Source: Paraburkholderia phosphatilytica (lineage in GTDB: Bacteria; Pseudomonadota; Gammaproteobacteria; Burkholderiales; Burkholderiaceae). From it: a DNA stretch of 64,000 nucleotides. The translations under genes and the position numbers were made by a program. Of the stretch, positions 35,068 to 43,843 are shown piece after piece. Positions within the stretch are counted from its first letter, which is position 1. Each line of letters starts with the position of its first letter. Under the pieces are notes generated by a model. It was not told the DNA's origin. It ran no database searches and saw nothing but the letters and a program-made list of their open reading frames with translations. The stretch is taken from positions 124,001 to 188,000 of the forward strand of contig NZ_QQOA01000006.1 of assembly GCF_003443895.1 (NCBI RefSeq), given 5' to 3'.

Positions 35068-36357
35068 TCAGTCGATGCCGTGAAAGACCGCGTCGTCCGG
35101 GCCGAGGTAGGTCGGCGGATGCCACGCCGCGTCGCGCATCGAATGCTGCACGAGCTTCTCGACGCCGAGCAGCACCGCGAAGATCGCCATCCGCACCGGA
35201 ATGCCGTTGTCGGTCTGGCGGAAGATCGCGAGCCGCGAGTCGTGATTCAGGTCGGTGCTGAGGTCGTTCGCGCCGGGGCGGCTGTCGCGCGGCAGCGGGT
35301 GCATGATCAGCGTGTCGCGGCCGCAGACCGAATCGACCAGCGCCTGGTTGATCTGGAAGTCGGGCGTGTAGCCTTCGAACGACTCGTCGGCGAAGCGCTC
35401 CTTCTGGATCCGCGTCGCGTACACGACGTCGGCGCCGGTCAGGCCTGCCGCGAGATCGTGCGTCTGCTCGATCACGTTGCCGTTGCGCGCGATCTGCTCG
35501 ACGATATACGCGGGCATTTCGAGCGAAGGCGGCGACACGAGCGTGAACTTGATGCCGCGATACAGCGCGAGCAGCTTCACGAGCGAGTGCACCGTGCGCC
35601 CGTACTTCAGGTCGCCGACGAGCGCGATATGCGCGCCGTCGACGATCTTGCCGAGCCGCGAGAACTCGCGCTGGATCGTGTACAGGTCGAGCAGCGCCTG
35701 GCTCGGGTGTTCGCCCGGACCGTCGCCGCCGTTGATCACCGGGATGTTGGTCGCGCGCGCGAATTCGGCCACCGATCCTTGCTCCGGATGGCGGATCACC
35801 ATCGCGTCCACATAGCCGGCCATCACGCGGCTCGTGTCGTAGATCGACTCGCCCTTCGCCATTGACGAAAACGTGAAGCCCGTCGTGTCGCACACCGAAC
35901 CGCCGAGACGGCAGAACGCCGCGCCGAAGCTCACGCGGGTACGCGTGCTGGCTTCGAAGAACAGGTTGCCGAGCACCGCGCCTTCGAGCACGCGCGAGAT
36001 TTTCCGGCGCCGCGCGATCGGCTGCATGATGTCGGCGACACGGAACAGCGCCTCCACCGCATCGCGCGAGAACTGGTCCACCGACAGCAGCTGCGGCTTG
36101 CCTTCGAACAGCATCTGGCTCGCGAGTGGCTGCGAGTCTACGCTCTGCGTATATTTTTCGCCGGGTTCGGCATTCACGATTTCCGACACGAAGCGTTCGA
36201 CGATCTCCGGCATGGCGCGCGATTCCTGCGAGTCGTCGGGCAGCAGCCACGTATCAAGCGCGCGGCGCGACACGCCGATTCGGCTGGCGAACGTTTCACG
36301 GGTCATGTTGAGGCGACGCATCGCGTCGCGGAGGAAAGCTTGTTGCGGAACGCTCAT
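35068..36357 (-). CDS. pyrB: aspartate carbamoyltransferase with N-terminal HTH-like extension
   Basis: A 429-residue protein. Residues about 90-425 are a full aspartate/ornithine carbamoyltransferase fold: carbamoyl-phosphate motif FFEASTRTRVSF, GDGPGEHPSQALLD and the HPLPRDSR aspartate loop, pointing to the pyrimidine pathway. Residues 1-75 are an extra domain with a helix-turn-helix-like segment (TRETFASRIGVSRRALDTWL). ATG at 36355-36357 has AGGTGA just upstream and starts the extension. It lacks nearby pyrI or pyrC. Similar long forms are known in Burkholderia; whether the extension binds DNA is unknown. Confidence 0.9.
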   Translation of the reverse strand: MSVPQQAFLRDAMRRLNMTRETFASRIGVSRRALDTWLLPDDSQESRAMPEIVERFVSEIVNAEPGEKYTQSVDSQPLASQMLFEGKPQLLSVDQFSRDAVEALFRVADIMQPIARRRKISRVLEGAVLGNLFFEASTRTRVSFGAAFCRLGGSVCDTTGFTFSSMAKGESIYDTSRVMAGYVDAMVIRHPEQGSVAEFARATNIPVINGGDGPGEHPSQALLDLYTIQREFSRLGKIVDGAHIALVGDLKYGRTVHSLVKLLALYRGIKFTLVSPPSLEMPAYIVEQIARNGNVIEQTHDLAAGLTGADVVYATRIQKERFADESFEGYTPDFQINQALVDSVCGRDTLIMHPLPRDSRPGANDLSTDLNHDSRLAIFRQTDNGIPVRMAIFAVLLGVEKLVQHSMRDAAWHPPTYLGPDDAVFHGID

Positions 36358-36648
36358 GCGGTCACCTCTGAAGGGCGGGGTTGATGTACGCGGTGCGTAT
36401 ATTAGTCGCCCGGTGGCGCAAGTCAAGCCCTTTCGCGGCGGCGCGGCGCCTGAAGCCATTTCAAGCCGCTTCTTGCCCGAATTTCGAGATGCCGGTTACA
36501 CTGCCGGCCATGACTTCGGCCCGTTTTCCCGCACATCGCAGCCCGGCCTTCGGCGCTGCCGCTCTCACCGTCACCACGACGGTGAATGGCGCGTGCGCGT
36601 TCGCCGACGTCAAAAAAGCCAAACAGCCGCTCATCTGACCGGAGCCAG

Positions 36649-36676
36649 CTGTTCCGTCAGATGGGCGACGGAACAG
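36649..36676 (+). other. perfect hairpin in the leader ahead of the DapA-family gene
   Basis: CTGTTCCGTC pairs with GACGGAACAG (ten bases, 8-base loop), ending 94 bases before the DapA-family start. No T-run follows, so it is not a plain terminator; it could be a regulator site or an RNA structure. The rest of 36358-36770 shows no convincing gene. Confidence 0.5.
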
Positions 36677-36770
36677 TCAAACGGGCTCGGCCGCACGTCT
36701 TTCCCGCTTTCGACCCTCGTGTCCTCGCACCGCTGAACGGTTTCGATACGGTCGCGTTCGAGGTCTTGTC

Positions 36771-37703
36771 ATGTCGATAGCATCTGGAATCTGGATTCCC
36801 CTTGTCACACCGTTCGCCGCTGACGGCGCGGTCGATCACGCCGCGCTGCGCGCGCTGGTGCGCCGCTACGCCGACGCCGGCGTGGCGGGCATCGTCGCGC
36901 TCGGCACCACCGGCGAGCCCGCCGCGCTGGATGCGGCCGAAGCCGACGCGGTGCTCGCCACCATTCTTGCCGCCGCGCACGAAGGGGACGTGCCGCTGCC
37001 GGTGGTCGTCGGGGTGAGCGGCAACCGCAGCGCGAGCCTGCATGCGCGGATCGCGCAACTGAACGCGTTGCCGGTGGCGGGCGTGCTGATTTCGGCGCCG
37101 TACTACATCCGTCCGTCGCAGGCGGCGCTCGTCGAGCATTTCACGTCGCTCGCGGATCATAGCCAGAAGCCCATCCTGATCTACGACATTCCGGCGCGCA
37201 CGGGCGTGCGGATCGAACTGGAGACGCTGCTGACGCTCGCCGCGCATCCGCGCATCGTCGGCGTGAAGGACTGCGCGGGCTCGCTCGCGACGACGCTCGC
37301 GCTGATTCTCGACGGCCGCCTGCAGGTGTTCGCCGGCGACGACCTCGACGCGTTCGCGACGCTGTGTCTGGGCGGCGCGGGCGCGATTGCCGCGACGGCG
37401 CACGTCGCGCCGGAACGTTTCGTCGAGCTCGATCGTGCGGTGCGGACAGGGCGGCTTGCCGACGCGCGCGCGAATTTCCATCGGCTCGTGCCGCTGATCC
37501 ACGCGACGTTCGCGGAGCCGAACCCCGCGCCGGTGAAGGCCGCGCTGGCCGCGCAAGGATGGCTGCGCGACGAGCTGCGCGCGCCGATGCTGCCGGCGAC
37601 GTCCGCGCTGCGGGAGCGGTTGGTGCGGCTGGTTGCGGAGCTCGCGGGGCCGGATGTTTCGCACGCGCTGGAACCGGCGGCGACGGGTCTCGCGGCGGCG
37701 TGA
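36771..37703 (+). CDS. DapA-family aldolase/dihydrodipicolinate synthase-like
   Basis: A 310-residue TIM-barrel lyase. The Schiff-base Lys166 (VGVKDCAG), Tyr138 (IYDIPARTG) and the GTTGEP loop are all present, the full set for 4-hydroxy-tetrahydrodipicolinate synthase. The genuine biosynthetic dapA normally lies with other lysine genes, so this isolated copy could be a paralogue acting on another keto acid or aldehyde. Single gene. Confidence 0.87.
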   Translation: MSIASGIWIPLVTPFAADGAVDHAALRALVRRYADAGVAGIVALGTTGEPAALDAAEADAVLATILAAAHEGDVPLPVVVGVSGNRSASLHARIAQLNALPVAGVLISAPYYIRPSQAALVEHFTSLADHSQKPILIYDIPARTGVRIELETLLTLAAHPRIVGVKDCAGSLATTLALILDGRLQVFAGDDLDAFATLCLGGAGAIAATAHVAPERFVELDRAVRTGRLADARANFHRLVPLIHATFAEPNPAPVKAALAAQGWLRDELRAPMLPATSALRERLVRLVAELAGPDVSHALEPAATGLAAA

Positions 37704-37724
37704 CCCGACGGCCATCGCGCGGCG

Positions 37725-39419
37725 CTATGCGTCGCGCAGCCACAGATCGGCAAACGGTACGAGACCGAACGCCGTGCTGGCCGCGCCGGACACACGGGCA
37801 TCGACCTGTACGTGCCGGACGTCGTGAGCGACCGGAATGGCCCAGCCTTCCTGCACGATCAGGCGACCGATGGCAGCGTAGGCCGCCATCCGGTCAGCCG
37901 GGTCCTGCATGCGGCGGATGGCCTGCAGCCGCGCGTCCAGCACGCGATTGCGCTCCGCCGACATCCAGCGGCGAAACTGCGTGTCGCCGGCAAACCATTC
38001 GTAGCATCCGAGATCTTCGTCGTCTTCCAGTGCCTCGTTGCACAACGCCACGTCCGCCACGTCGGTCCATTTTCGCTGGACGAACTCTTCGAACGGCAGT
38101 GCGACGATTTTCACCTCGATCTGCGCCGCGTTCAGCCGCATCCGGATTTTTTCCGCGAGCCGTAAGTGACTGTCGGATCGCGCCGTCAACAGCGTGAGCA
38201 CGGTTTGCTTCGGAATCCGTATTGAGTGACGACGCCCACCATCGCGGTGCTTCCATGCCGGCAGCATGCCCGCTGCGGGACGCCAGTCGGCGTCATCGTC
38301 GTCGAGCAGGTCGGGCGCGGTGAGCCAGTCCGCCAGCCCCATTCGTTGAGCGACGGTTCGGAACCATGGACGCGTGGTATTGCACATGAGATAGGCGCAG
38401 CCCGAGAGCATCCGGACCATGCTGTTCGTCGCGCCTGGACTCGCCGCGCCATTGCCGAAATGCAGGTCGAAGTCCGCGGATGCGCCGGCCTGCGATATCA
38501 CCCAGAGGTCGATTTCGTCGAGCAGCGCGCGCTCGCGATAGTAGTCTTCGAAGGCCGACAGCGTGAGACGGTACTCGCTCCGTCGGGACAATCTGAACGG
38601 ACCGGTACCGACGGGCAGCAGTCCGAAGTCCGCGCTCCGCTGGCGAGGAGCGATCGACGCGTTGGCCGATGCAAGGAAGTGCGGCCACAGATAGTCCGTG
38701 TGCTGAAGACGGCAGGTCACTCTGCGTTGACTGCCGGTTTCGACCGAGACGAGATGCCGGTAGAGCGCCTGGTAGTGTCCCGGGGTGTCGCGCAATCGCA
38801 GCAGCGTGTGCCGCACGTCCTCGGGATCGAGATCGCTTCCGTCGTGAAAGCGCACACCGGGCCGCAGCCAGAAGTGCCAGACCTTTCCTTCGTCGTCCGA
38901 TTCCCAGTAGTGCGCGAGAGCGGGGACGAGACGCTGCGTGCGCCGGTCGAACTCGGTCAACCTGGAAAAGATCTGGCCGATCAGATGCCCTTCGATAGCG
39001 GCCATAACGCCACATGGATCGAGCGTACCCACGCTTCGGGGCAGCGGTATGCGAAGACGGGCGCCCGAGTCGCCGGCGGCGCGCGCGTGAAGATAGTCCG
39101 GCAGGCGGGCGGCGAGCTGCTTGCGCTGTTCGCCGTCGAGACTGGCAAACGCCTCTTCGAGTTCGCCCTTTTCGAGCAGTCCCGACACGCGATCGAGCAA
39201 CAGTTGCTGCGACGACGCAAGCAGTTGCAGGCGGGAGAAACGCCCTCTGCCCCGGGCCGCTTCCCAGCGTAGCCAACCGAGCTGCTCCATCTTTCGCAGC
39301 AGGAGCCGCGCATTGCGTTCGCTGCAGCTCAGCGCATTCGCCAGCGCGGGGAGCCCCGGCTGCTCGCCGCGTTCCGCGAGAAAGCTGGACAGTTTCTGGA
39401 ACTGGTCGATGAGGCGCAT
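37725..39419 (-). CDS. SgrR-family transcriptional regulator with solute-binding domain
   Basis: A 564-residue protein with an N-terminal winged helix (PALANALSCSERNARLLLRKM, about 25-45) and a C-terminal SBP_bac_5-type peptide-binding domain (PEDVRHTLLRL, GTGPFRL). E. coli SgrR has this shape and activates the response to sugar-phosphate stress. The ATG at 39419 is preferred on homology; no clear ribosome site is seen. Divergent from a small membrane protein. No SgrS-like RNA could be recognised. Confidence 0.83.
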   Translation of the reverse strand: MRLIDQFQKLSSFLAERGEQPGLPALANALSCSERNARLLLRKMEQLGWLRWEAARGRGRFSRLQLLASSQQLLLDRVSGLLEKGELEEAFASLDGEQRKQLAARLPDYLHARAAGDSGARLRIPLPRSVGTLDPCGVMAAIEGHLIGQIFSRLTEFDRRTQRLVPALAHYWESDDEGKVWHFWLRPGVRFHDGSDLDPEDVRHTLLRLRDTPGHYQALYRHLVSVETGSQRRVTCRLQHTDYLWPHFLASANASIAPRQRSADFGLLPVGTGPFRLSRRSEYRLTLSAFEDYYRERALLDEIDLWVISQAGASADFDLHFGNGAASPGATNSMVRMLSGCAYLMCNTTRPWFRTVAQRMGLADWLTAPDLLDDDDADWRPAAGMLPAWKHRDGGRRHSIRIPKQTVLTLLTARSDSHLRLAEKIRMRLNAAQIEVKIVALPFEEFVQRKWTDVADVALCNEALEDDEDLGCYEWFAGDTQFRRWMSAERNRVLDARLQAIRRMQDPADRMAAYAAIGRLIVQEGWAIPVAHDVRHVQVDARVSGAASTAFGLVPFADLWLRDA

Positions 39420-39554
39420 AAAGAGGAAAAATGCTCGCGACGATTGTCCATTTTTGTCATCCCCTTTCTTCGGCATGATGTCCACGTGCCCGGCCGTTCG
39501 ACGAAATCGAGCCGTCGGCAACTGGAGCAGCGCTTCGCCGACCTGGAGATGATC

Positions 39555-40094
39555 ATGAATCAGCAGCACGTCGAGAGCAGTGCAAACATAGTGCTGGCGC
39601 GAGCATGCTATGGCGCGAGCCCGGTGTGCGAATGTGAGGCTGCCCTCCGAAGCATGGGAGCATGGCTCGATGAAGGTCTGCGCGCGGTGCGCGAGCGGCC
39701 GGTCGTCTGGCTCGCGATCATCCTGTTCAGTGCCGATCTGGCGACCGTCCTCGAACACTTCACGCCGCTGGGGATTCTTGCGACGGTACTCGTGCCGGCC
39801 GTGACCGGTGCGATGGTGCTGCGATGGGAGCGAGGCCACGCGATGCGGCGAACCCTGTCGAGAACGCGTCTTCGTCCCGCGTTGCACACGTGGCCCGTTG
39901 CCGTCTGCTATGCGGTGTGGACGATTGCCGGCCTGTCGGTCGTCGCGGTCGCGCCGGTGCTGGTGCGTGGTCTGCTGGTGACACCTCTGATGAGCGCGTT
40001 CGTGCTGCTGTCGATGCACGGAAGTGCTCGAGACCGCCGCGCAAGATTGTTCCGGACGAGGTCGGGTCCGTCCGTGGTGCGGTCGGGCTGGTAG
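39555..40094 (+). CDS. small integral membrane protein, unknown family
   Basis: About 179 residues with three or four hydrophobic segments (WLAIILFSADLATVLEHF; ILATVLVPAVTGAMVL; two more towards the end) and a basic C-terminus. The ATG at 39555 has TGGAG upstream. No named domain. It is divergent from the SgrR-type regulator and may be its target. Confidence 0.65.
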   Translation: MNQQHVESSANIVLARACYGASPVCECEAALRSMGAWLDEGLRAVRERPVVWLAIILFSADLATVLEHFTPLGILATVLVPAVTGAMVLRWERGHAMRRTLSRTRLRPALHTWPVAVCYAVWTIAGLSVVAVAPVLVRGLLVTPLMSAFVLLSMHGSARDRRARLFRTRSGPSVVRSGW

Positions 40095-40127
40095 CGATCG
40101 GGAGATCGCGTCGCGGCCGTTTCATGG

Positions 40128-41432
40128 TCACCCCGCCGGCACACCCGGCACGCTGACGCCGAACGTCTGCAGCAGCAACAGCACGTTGAGCGCGGTCACG
40201 GCGAGCGCCGCGGCGATCGATATTACGATCGTCCCCGCGCCGTTACGGAACGCGCCCATCACGTCGCGCCGGCAGGTGAACCAGACGAGCGTGAACATCG
40301 GCACCGGCAGCGCGAAGCTGAGCACCGCCTGGCTGATGATCAGCGCGTGCGTCGCGTCGACGCCCAGCGCGACCACGACGAAGCTCGGCGCCATCGTGAT
40401 CGCGCGGCGCAGCCACAGCGGCGTGCGGAAGCCGACGAAGCCCTGCATGATCAGCTGGCCCGCCATCGTGCCGACGACGGAGCTCGACACGCCCGACGCA
40501 ATCAGCGACAGCAGAAAGATCCATGCGGCAGCAGAGCCCAGCAACGGCACGAGCGTGTGATACGCGGACTCGATCTGCGCGACTTCCGGGTGGCCGCTGT
40601 GGAAGGCGCCGGACGCCATCATGATCATCGCCATGTTGACGAGCCCCGCGATCGTCAGCGCGATCAGTACCTCGATGTTCGAGTAGCGCAGCAGGCGCGC
40701 GCGTTCGGGCTCGCTGCGCGGCGGCGCGCGCCGCTGCGTGAGCCCGGAGTGCAGGAAAAGCGCGTGCGGCATCACCGTCGCGCCGATGATACCGACCGCG
40801 ACCGTCAGCGCCTCCGCATCGGGCAGCGCGGGCGTGACGAGATGCCGCGCCGCGTCCATCCACTGCACCGGTGTGATGAAAAGTTCGACCAGATACGACA
40901 GCCCGATGATGCCGACGAGCCCGCCGATCGCGAGTTCGAGCGGACGCACGCCGCGCCGTTCGAGCAGCAGCAGCGCGTAGGTGACGATGGCGGTGACCAC
41001 CATGCCCGCGAGCAGCGGCAGATGCATCAGCAACGCGAGACCGATCGCGCCGCCGAGGAATTCGGCGAGGTCGGTCGCCATCGCGGCGATTTCGCTGACG
41101 AGCCACATCGCGAGCACGAGCGGCTTCGGCAGATGCATGCGGCACAGTTCGGCGAGATTGTGGCCGGTGACGATGCCGAGCTTCGCGGACAGCGCCTGGA
41201 ACAGCATCGCGATCACATTCGCGAGCAGCACGACCCACAGCAGCGCGTAGCCGTAGCGCGCGCCGGCCTGGATGTTGGTCGCGAAGTTGCCCGGGTCCAT
41301 GTACGCGACCGACACGACCACCGCCGGCCCCGCGAACGGCAGCAGCATCGCGGCGCCGCGGCGCCGGCCGTCGAGCGCATCGCGGATCGCCCGGGTTTCC
41401 GGCGAAGTGCGGTCTCGCACGCGATCGTCCAT
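40128..41432 (-). CDS. mntH: Nramp-type Mn2+/Fe2+ proton symporter
   Basis: A 434-residue inner-membrane protein with about 11 helices. The metal-binding DPGN of helix 1 (YMDPGNFATNIQAG) and MPHALFLHS of helix 6 are both intact, which mark the Nramp family. It imports Mn2+ with protons, protecting against peroxide. No MntR or Fur box could be recognised in the 232-base upstream region. Confidence 0.93.
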   Translation of the reverse strand: MDDRVRDRTSPETRAIRDALDGRRRGAAMLLPFAGPAVVVSVAYMDPGNFATNIQAGARYGYALLWVVLLANVIAMLFQALSAKLGIVTGHNLAELCRMHLPKPLVLAMWLVSEIAAMATDLAEFLGGAIGLALLMHLPLLAGMVVTAIVTYALLLLERRGVRPLELAIGGLVGIIGLSYLVELFITPVQWMDAARHLVTPALPDAEALTVAVGIIGATVMPHALFLHSGLTQRRAPPRSEPERARLLRYSNIEVLIALTIAGLVNMAMIMMASGAFHSGHPEVAQIESAYHTLVPLLGSAAAWIFLLSLIASGVSSSVVGTMAGQLIMQGFVGFRTPLWLRRAITMAPSFVVVALGVDATHALIISQAVLSFALPVPMFTLVWFTCRRDVMGAFRNGAGTIVISIAAALAVTALNVLLLLQTFGVSVPGVPAG

Positions 41433-41664
41433 GTTTAATTCCGGGTGGCCGCCGGACGTGACATCGGTTGCATCTTATGACCCCGCTTTTTGCAGCCCTT
41501 CAATTCGCCACAGCGCGCGAAATTTGTCGGGTAATTGAAAAATAGGCGGAAAAACTCGGGCTGTCGGGCATTTTTTCTTGCGGAAAGCGCGTCGCGCGTC
41601 ATCGCAAGGCACGGTTCGCGCGTTAACATGGCGGCTGCCGTACCCCTCATCCCATTTCCGCACT

Positions 41665-42675
41665 ATGCCCGTTTCCCCCTTTTCCCTGATTAGCCTGCGA
41701 CGGATCGCGGCGGCTGCGCTTGGTTGCGCGTGTCTCGCCGGCGGCGTCGCCCATGCCACCGAAGTCATCGTGCTCGATTCCGGCGAAGCCCGGCTCACGC
41801 TGATCGACGAGGCCACGCACAAGGTGCTGTCCACCCAGCCCACCGGCAAGGAACCGCACCACCTGATGATTACCCCGGACGGCCATTCGCTGATCGTCGC
41901 GGATTCGGTGTCCAACAACCTGATGTTCGTCGATCCGCAGAATGGCCGCGTGCAGCGCACGGTCGAGGACATCGAAGATCCGTATCAGCTCGGCTTTTCG
42001 CCCGACCGCAAATGGTTCGTGACGGCGGGGCTGCGCCTCGACCGCGTGGACGTGTATCACTACGACGGTCAGAACGTATCGTTAGCAAAGCGCATTCCGC
42101 TCGGAAAAACGCCGAGCCACATGACGTTTTCGTCGGATAGTCGTACGGTATACGTGACGCTGCAGGACACGGGCGAAGTCGCGGCGATCGATCTGGCCAC
42201 GCAAACCGTGCGCTGGAAGATGAAGGTCGGCAACACGCCGGCCGGCCTGTGGATGACGCCGGGCGACAAGTACCTGCTGGTCGGCATGACGGGCGAAGAC
42301 GACGTCGCCGTGGTGGACCCGCGCACGCAGCAGGTCGTGAAGCGGATCCAGACCGGCCGCGGCGCGCACAATTTCCGCAATCTCGACGACGGCAGCCACA
42401 TCGCCGTGTCGAACCGGGTGTCGAGCACGATCAGCATTCTCGACTACAACACGCTGACGAAAGTCGCCGACATTACCGGGCTGATGCCGGGGCCGGACGA
42501 CATGGAACTCTCGAAGGACAAGCGCTATCTATGGGTGACGTTCCGTTTCGCGCGGCACGTCGGCGTGATCGATCTGGCTTCGCACAAGCTGATCGACACG
42601 ATCGAGGTGGGCCGCTCGCCGCACGGCATCTATTTTGCCGACGCGGCGCCGGTGTACGCGCCCAATCCGGACTGA
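41665..42675 (+). CDS. secreted YVTN-family beta-propeller protein
   Basis: A 336-residue protein with a signal peptide (cleavage about AHA-TE near residue 29-31) and repeated blades of the pattern T-P-x-G-x-x-L-x-V followed by VxVVDPxTxxV. It is a YncE-like seven-bladed propeller, located in the periplasm; these proteins usually bind ligands or partners rather than catalyse. It immediately precedes the sterol desaturase-family gene (18-base gap), so the two are likely co-expressed. Confidence 0.85.
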   Translation: MPVSPFSLISLRRIAAAALGCACLAGGVAHATEVIVLDSGEARLTLIDEATHKVLSTQPTGKEPHHLMITPDGHSLIVADSVSNNLMFVDPQNGRVQRTVEDIEDPYQLGFSPDRKWFVTAGLRLDRVDVYHYDGQNVSLAKRIPLGKTPSHMTFSSDSRTVYVTLQDTGEVAAIDLATQTVRWKMKVGNTPAGLWMTPGDKYLLVGMTGEDDVAVVDPRTQQVVKRIQTGRGAHNFRNLDDGSHIAVSNRVSSTISILDYNTLTKVADITGLMPGPDDMELSKDKRYLWVTFRFARHVGVIDLASHKLIDTIEVGRSPHGIYFADAAPVYAPNPD

Positions 42676-42693
42676 TCAACGCGAGGAACTTGC

Positions 42694-43701
42694 ATGATTC
42701 ATGAGGTGATCGCGCAGCTCGACAACGGTGTCTCGTGGCTGCAGACCCTGCTCTATATCGACGTGGTGCAGCCGCTGTTCTACAAGTTCGGCTGGATGGG
42801 CTACGACGAAGACACCTATGACGCGCTTTACTGGGTCGTCATCGGCGGCTTGCAGGTCGTCCTGATGTACGTGCTGCTGCGTCCGCTCGAAGCGCTGCGC
42901 CCGCTCGAAACGTGGCAGAACCGGCGCGTGCTGCGCGCGGATGTGATCTACACGTGGATCGGCAAGCTCGGCGTGATCAACCTCGTATTCTTCATGCTGC
43001 TGCAGCCGCTGTTCTTCCAGCTGCAGAGCCTGATGACGATCCACAACATCCCGAACATCGACATCGACAGCGTGTGGCCGGGCGTGACCGACCAGCCGCT
43101 CGTGTCGTTCACGATCTATCTGATCCTGCTCGATTTCGCGGGTTACTGGTATCACCGCTGGCAGCACCGCTTCGGAGTGTGGTGGGAATTGCACGCGGTG
43201 CATCACAGCCAGCAGCAGATGTCGCTGTGGTGCGACGATCGCAACCACTTCGTCGACGACATCATCCAGGCTGCGTTCTTTGCCGCGATTTCGCTTTTCA
43301 TCGGCGTGCAGCCGTCGCAGTTCGTCGTGCTCGTCGCCGTCGGCAACTTCCTGCAGAGCGTGCAGCACGTGAATGCGAACCTGCCGTTCGGCTGGGTGCT
43401 GGAGCGGATTCTCGTGAGCCCGCAGTTCCATCGCCGTCACCATGCGATCGGCTACGGTCATGAAGGCACGCGGTACGGTTGCAACTTCGGCGTGCTGTTC
43501 CCGTGGTGGGACATGATGTTCGGCACCGCGTCGTGGAACCGCGAGGTCGAACCCACCGGCATCCGCGACCAGCTCGCCGCGCCGCAGGGCACGGCGCGCA
43601 GCTACGGCGAAGGCGTACTCGCGCAGCAGTGGACCGCGTTCGAACGCATCGTCGAACGGCTGCGCGGGCGCCGCGTGTATACGAGCGATATCGTCGGCTG
43701 A
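42694..43701 (+). CDS. sterol desaturase/fatty acid hydroxylase-family membrane enzyme
   Basis: A 335-residue multi-helix membrane protein with the di-iron His motifs HRWQH, HAVHH and HRRHH in the usual order. Members hydroxylate or desaturate lipids, including carotenoids, sterols, sphingoid or fatty chains; a hopanoid or ornithine-lipid substrate is conceivable in this group, but not shown. AGGAA ribosome site before the ATG. Partner of the upstream beta-propeller. Confidence 0.87.
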   Translation: MIHEVIAQLDNGVSWLQTLLYIDVVQPLFYKFGWMGYDEDTYDALYWVVIGGLQVVLMYVLLRPLEALRPLETWQNRRVLRADVIYTWIGKLGVINLVFFMLLQPLFFQLQSLMTIHNIPNIDIDSVWPGVTDQPLVSFTIYLILLDFAGYWYHRWQHRFGVWWELHAVHHSQQQMSLWCDDRNHFVDDIIQAAFFAAISLFIGVQPSQFVVLVAVGNFLQSVQHVNANLPFGWVLERILVSPQFHRRHHAIGYGHEGTRYGCNFGVLFPWWDMMFGTASWNREVEPTGIRDQLAAPQGTARSYGEGVLAQQWTAFERIVERLRGRRVYTSDIVG

Positions 43702-43755
43702 CGCAGCAGGGATTTGTCGCCGCTACGGGTGAGTTTTGGGCAGGTGCGATGAAAT

Positions 43756-43796
43756 AACGGAGGTCGTGTGATGTAGTTCACATGGCCTCCGTTTTT
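43756..43796 (+). terminator. intrinsic terminator after the sterol desaturase-family gene
   Basis: AACGGAGG pairs with CCTCCGTT with an inner TGTGA/TCACA stem, then a T-run (43792-43796). It also lies after the convergent lipase gene and may act for both. Confidence 0.82.
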
Positions 43797-43843
43797 GCTA
43801 CGCGCGCTTTGTTCGATGTGGAGCGCCGTGTCGTCGAATCCGG

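Noticed and set aside
33872..36250. Long minus-strand frame covering the MDR dehydrogenase and aspartate carbamoyltransferase
   Set aside because: Reads through the bidirectional terminator and out of frame with pyrB; no domain content.
36381..36638. Short plus-strand frame in the leader of the DapA-family gene
   Set aside because: No ribosome site, no codon preference, overlapping the promoter and hairpin region.
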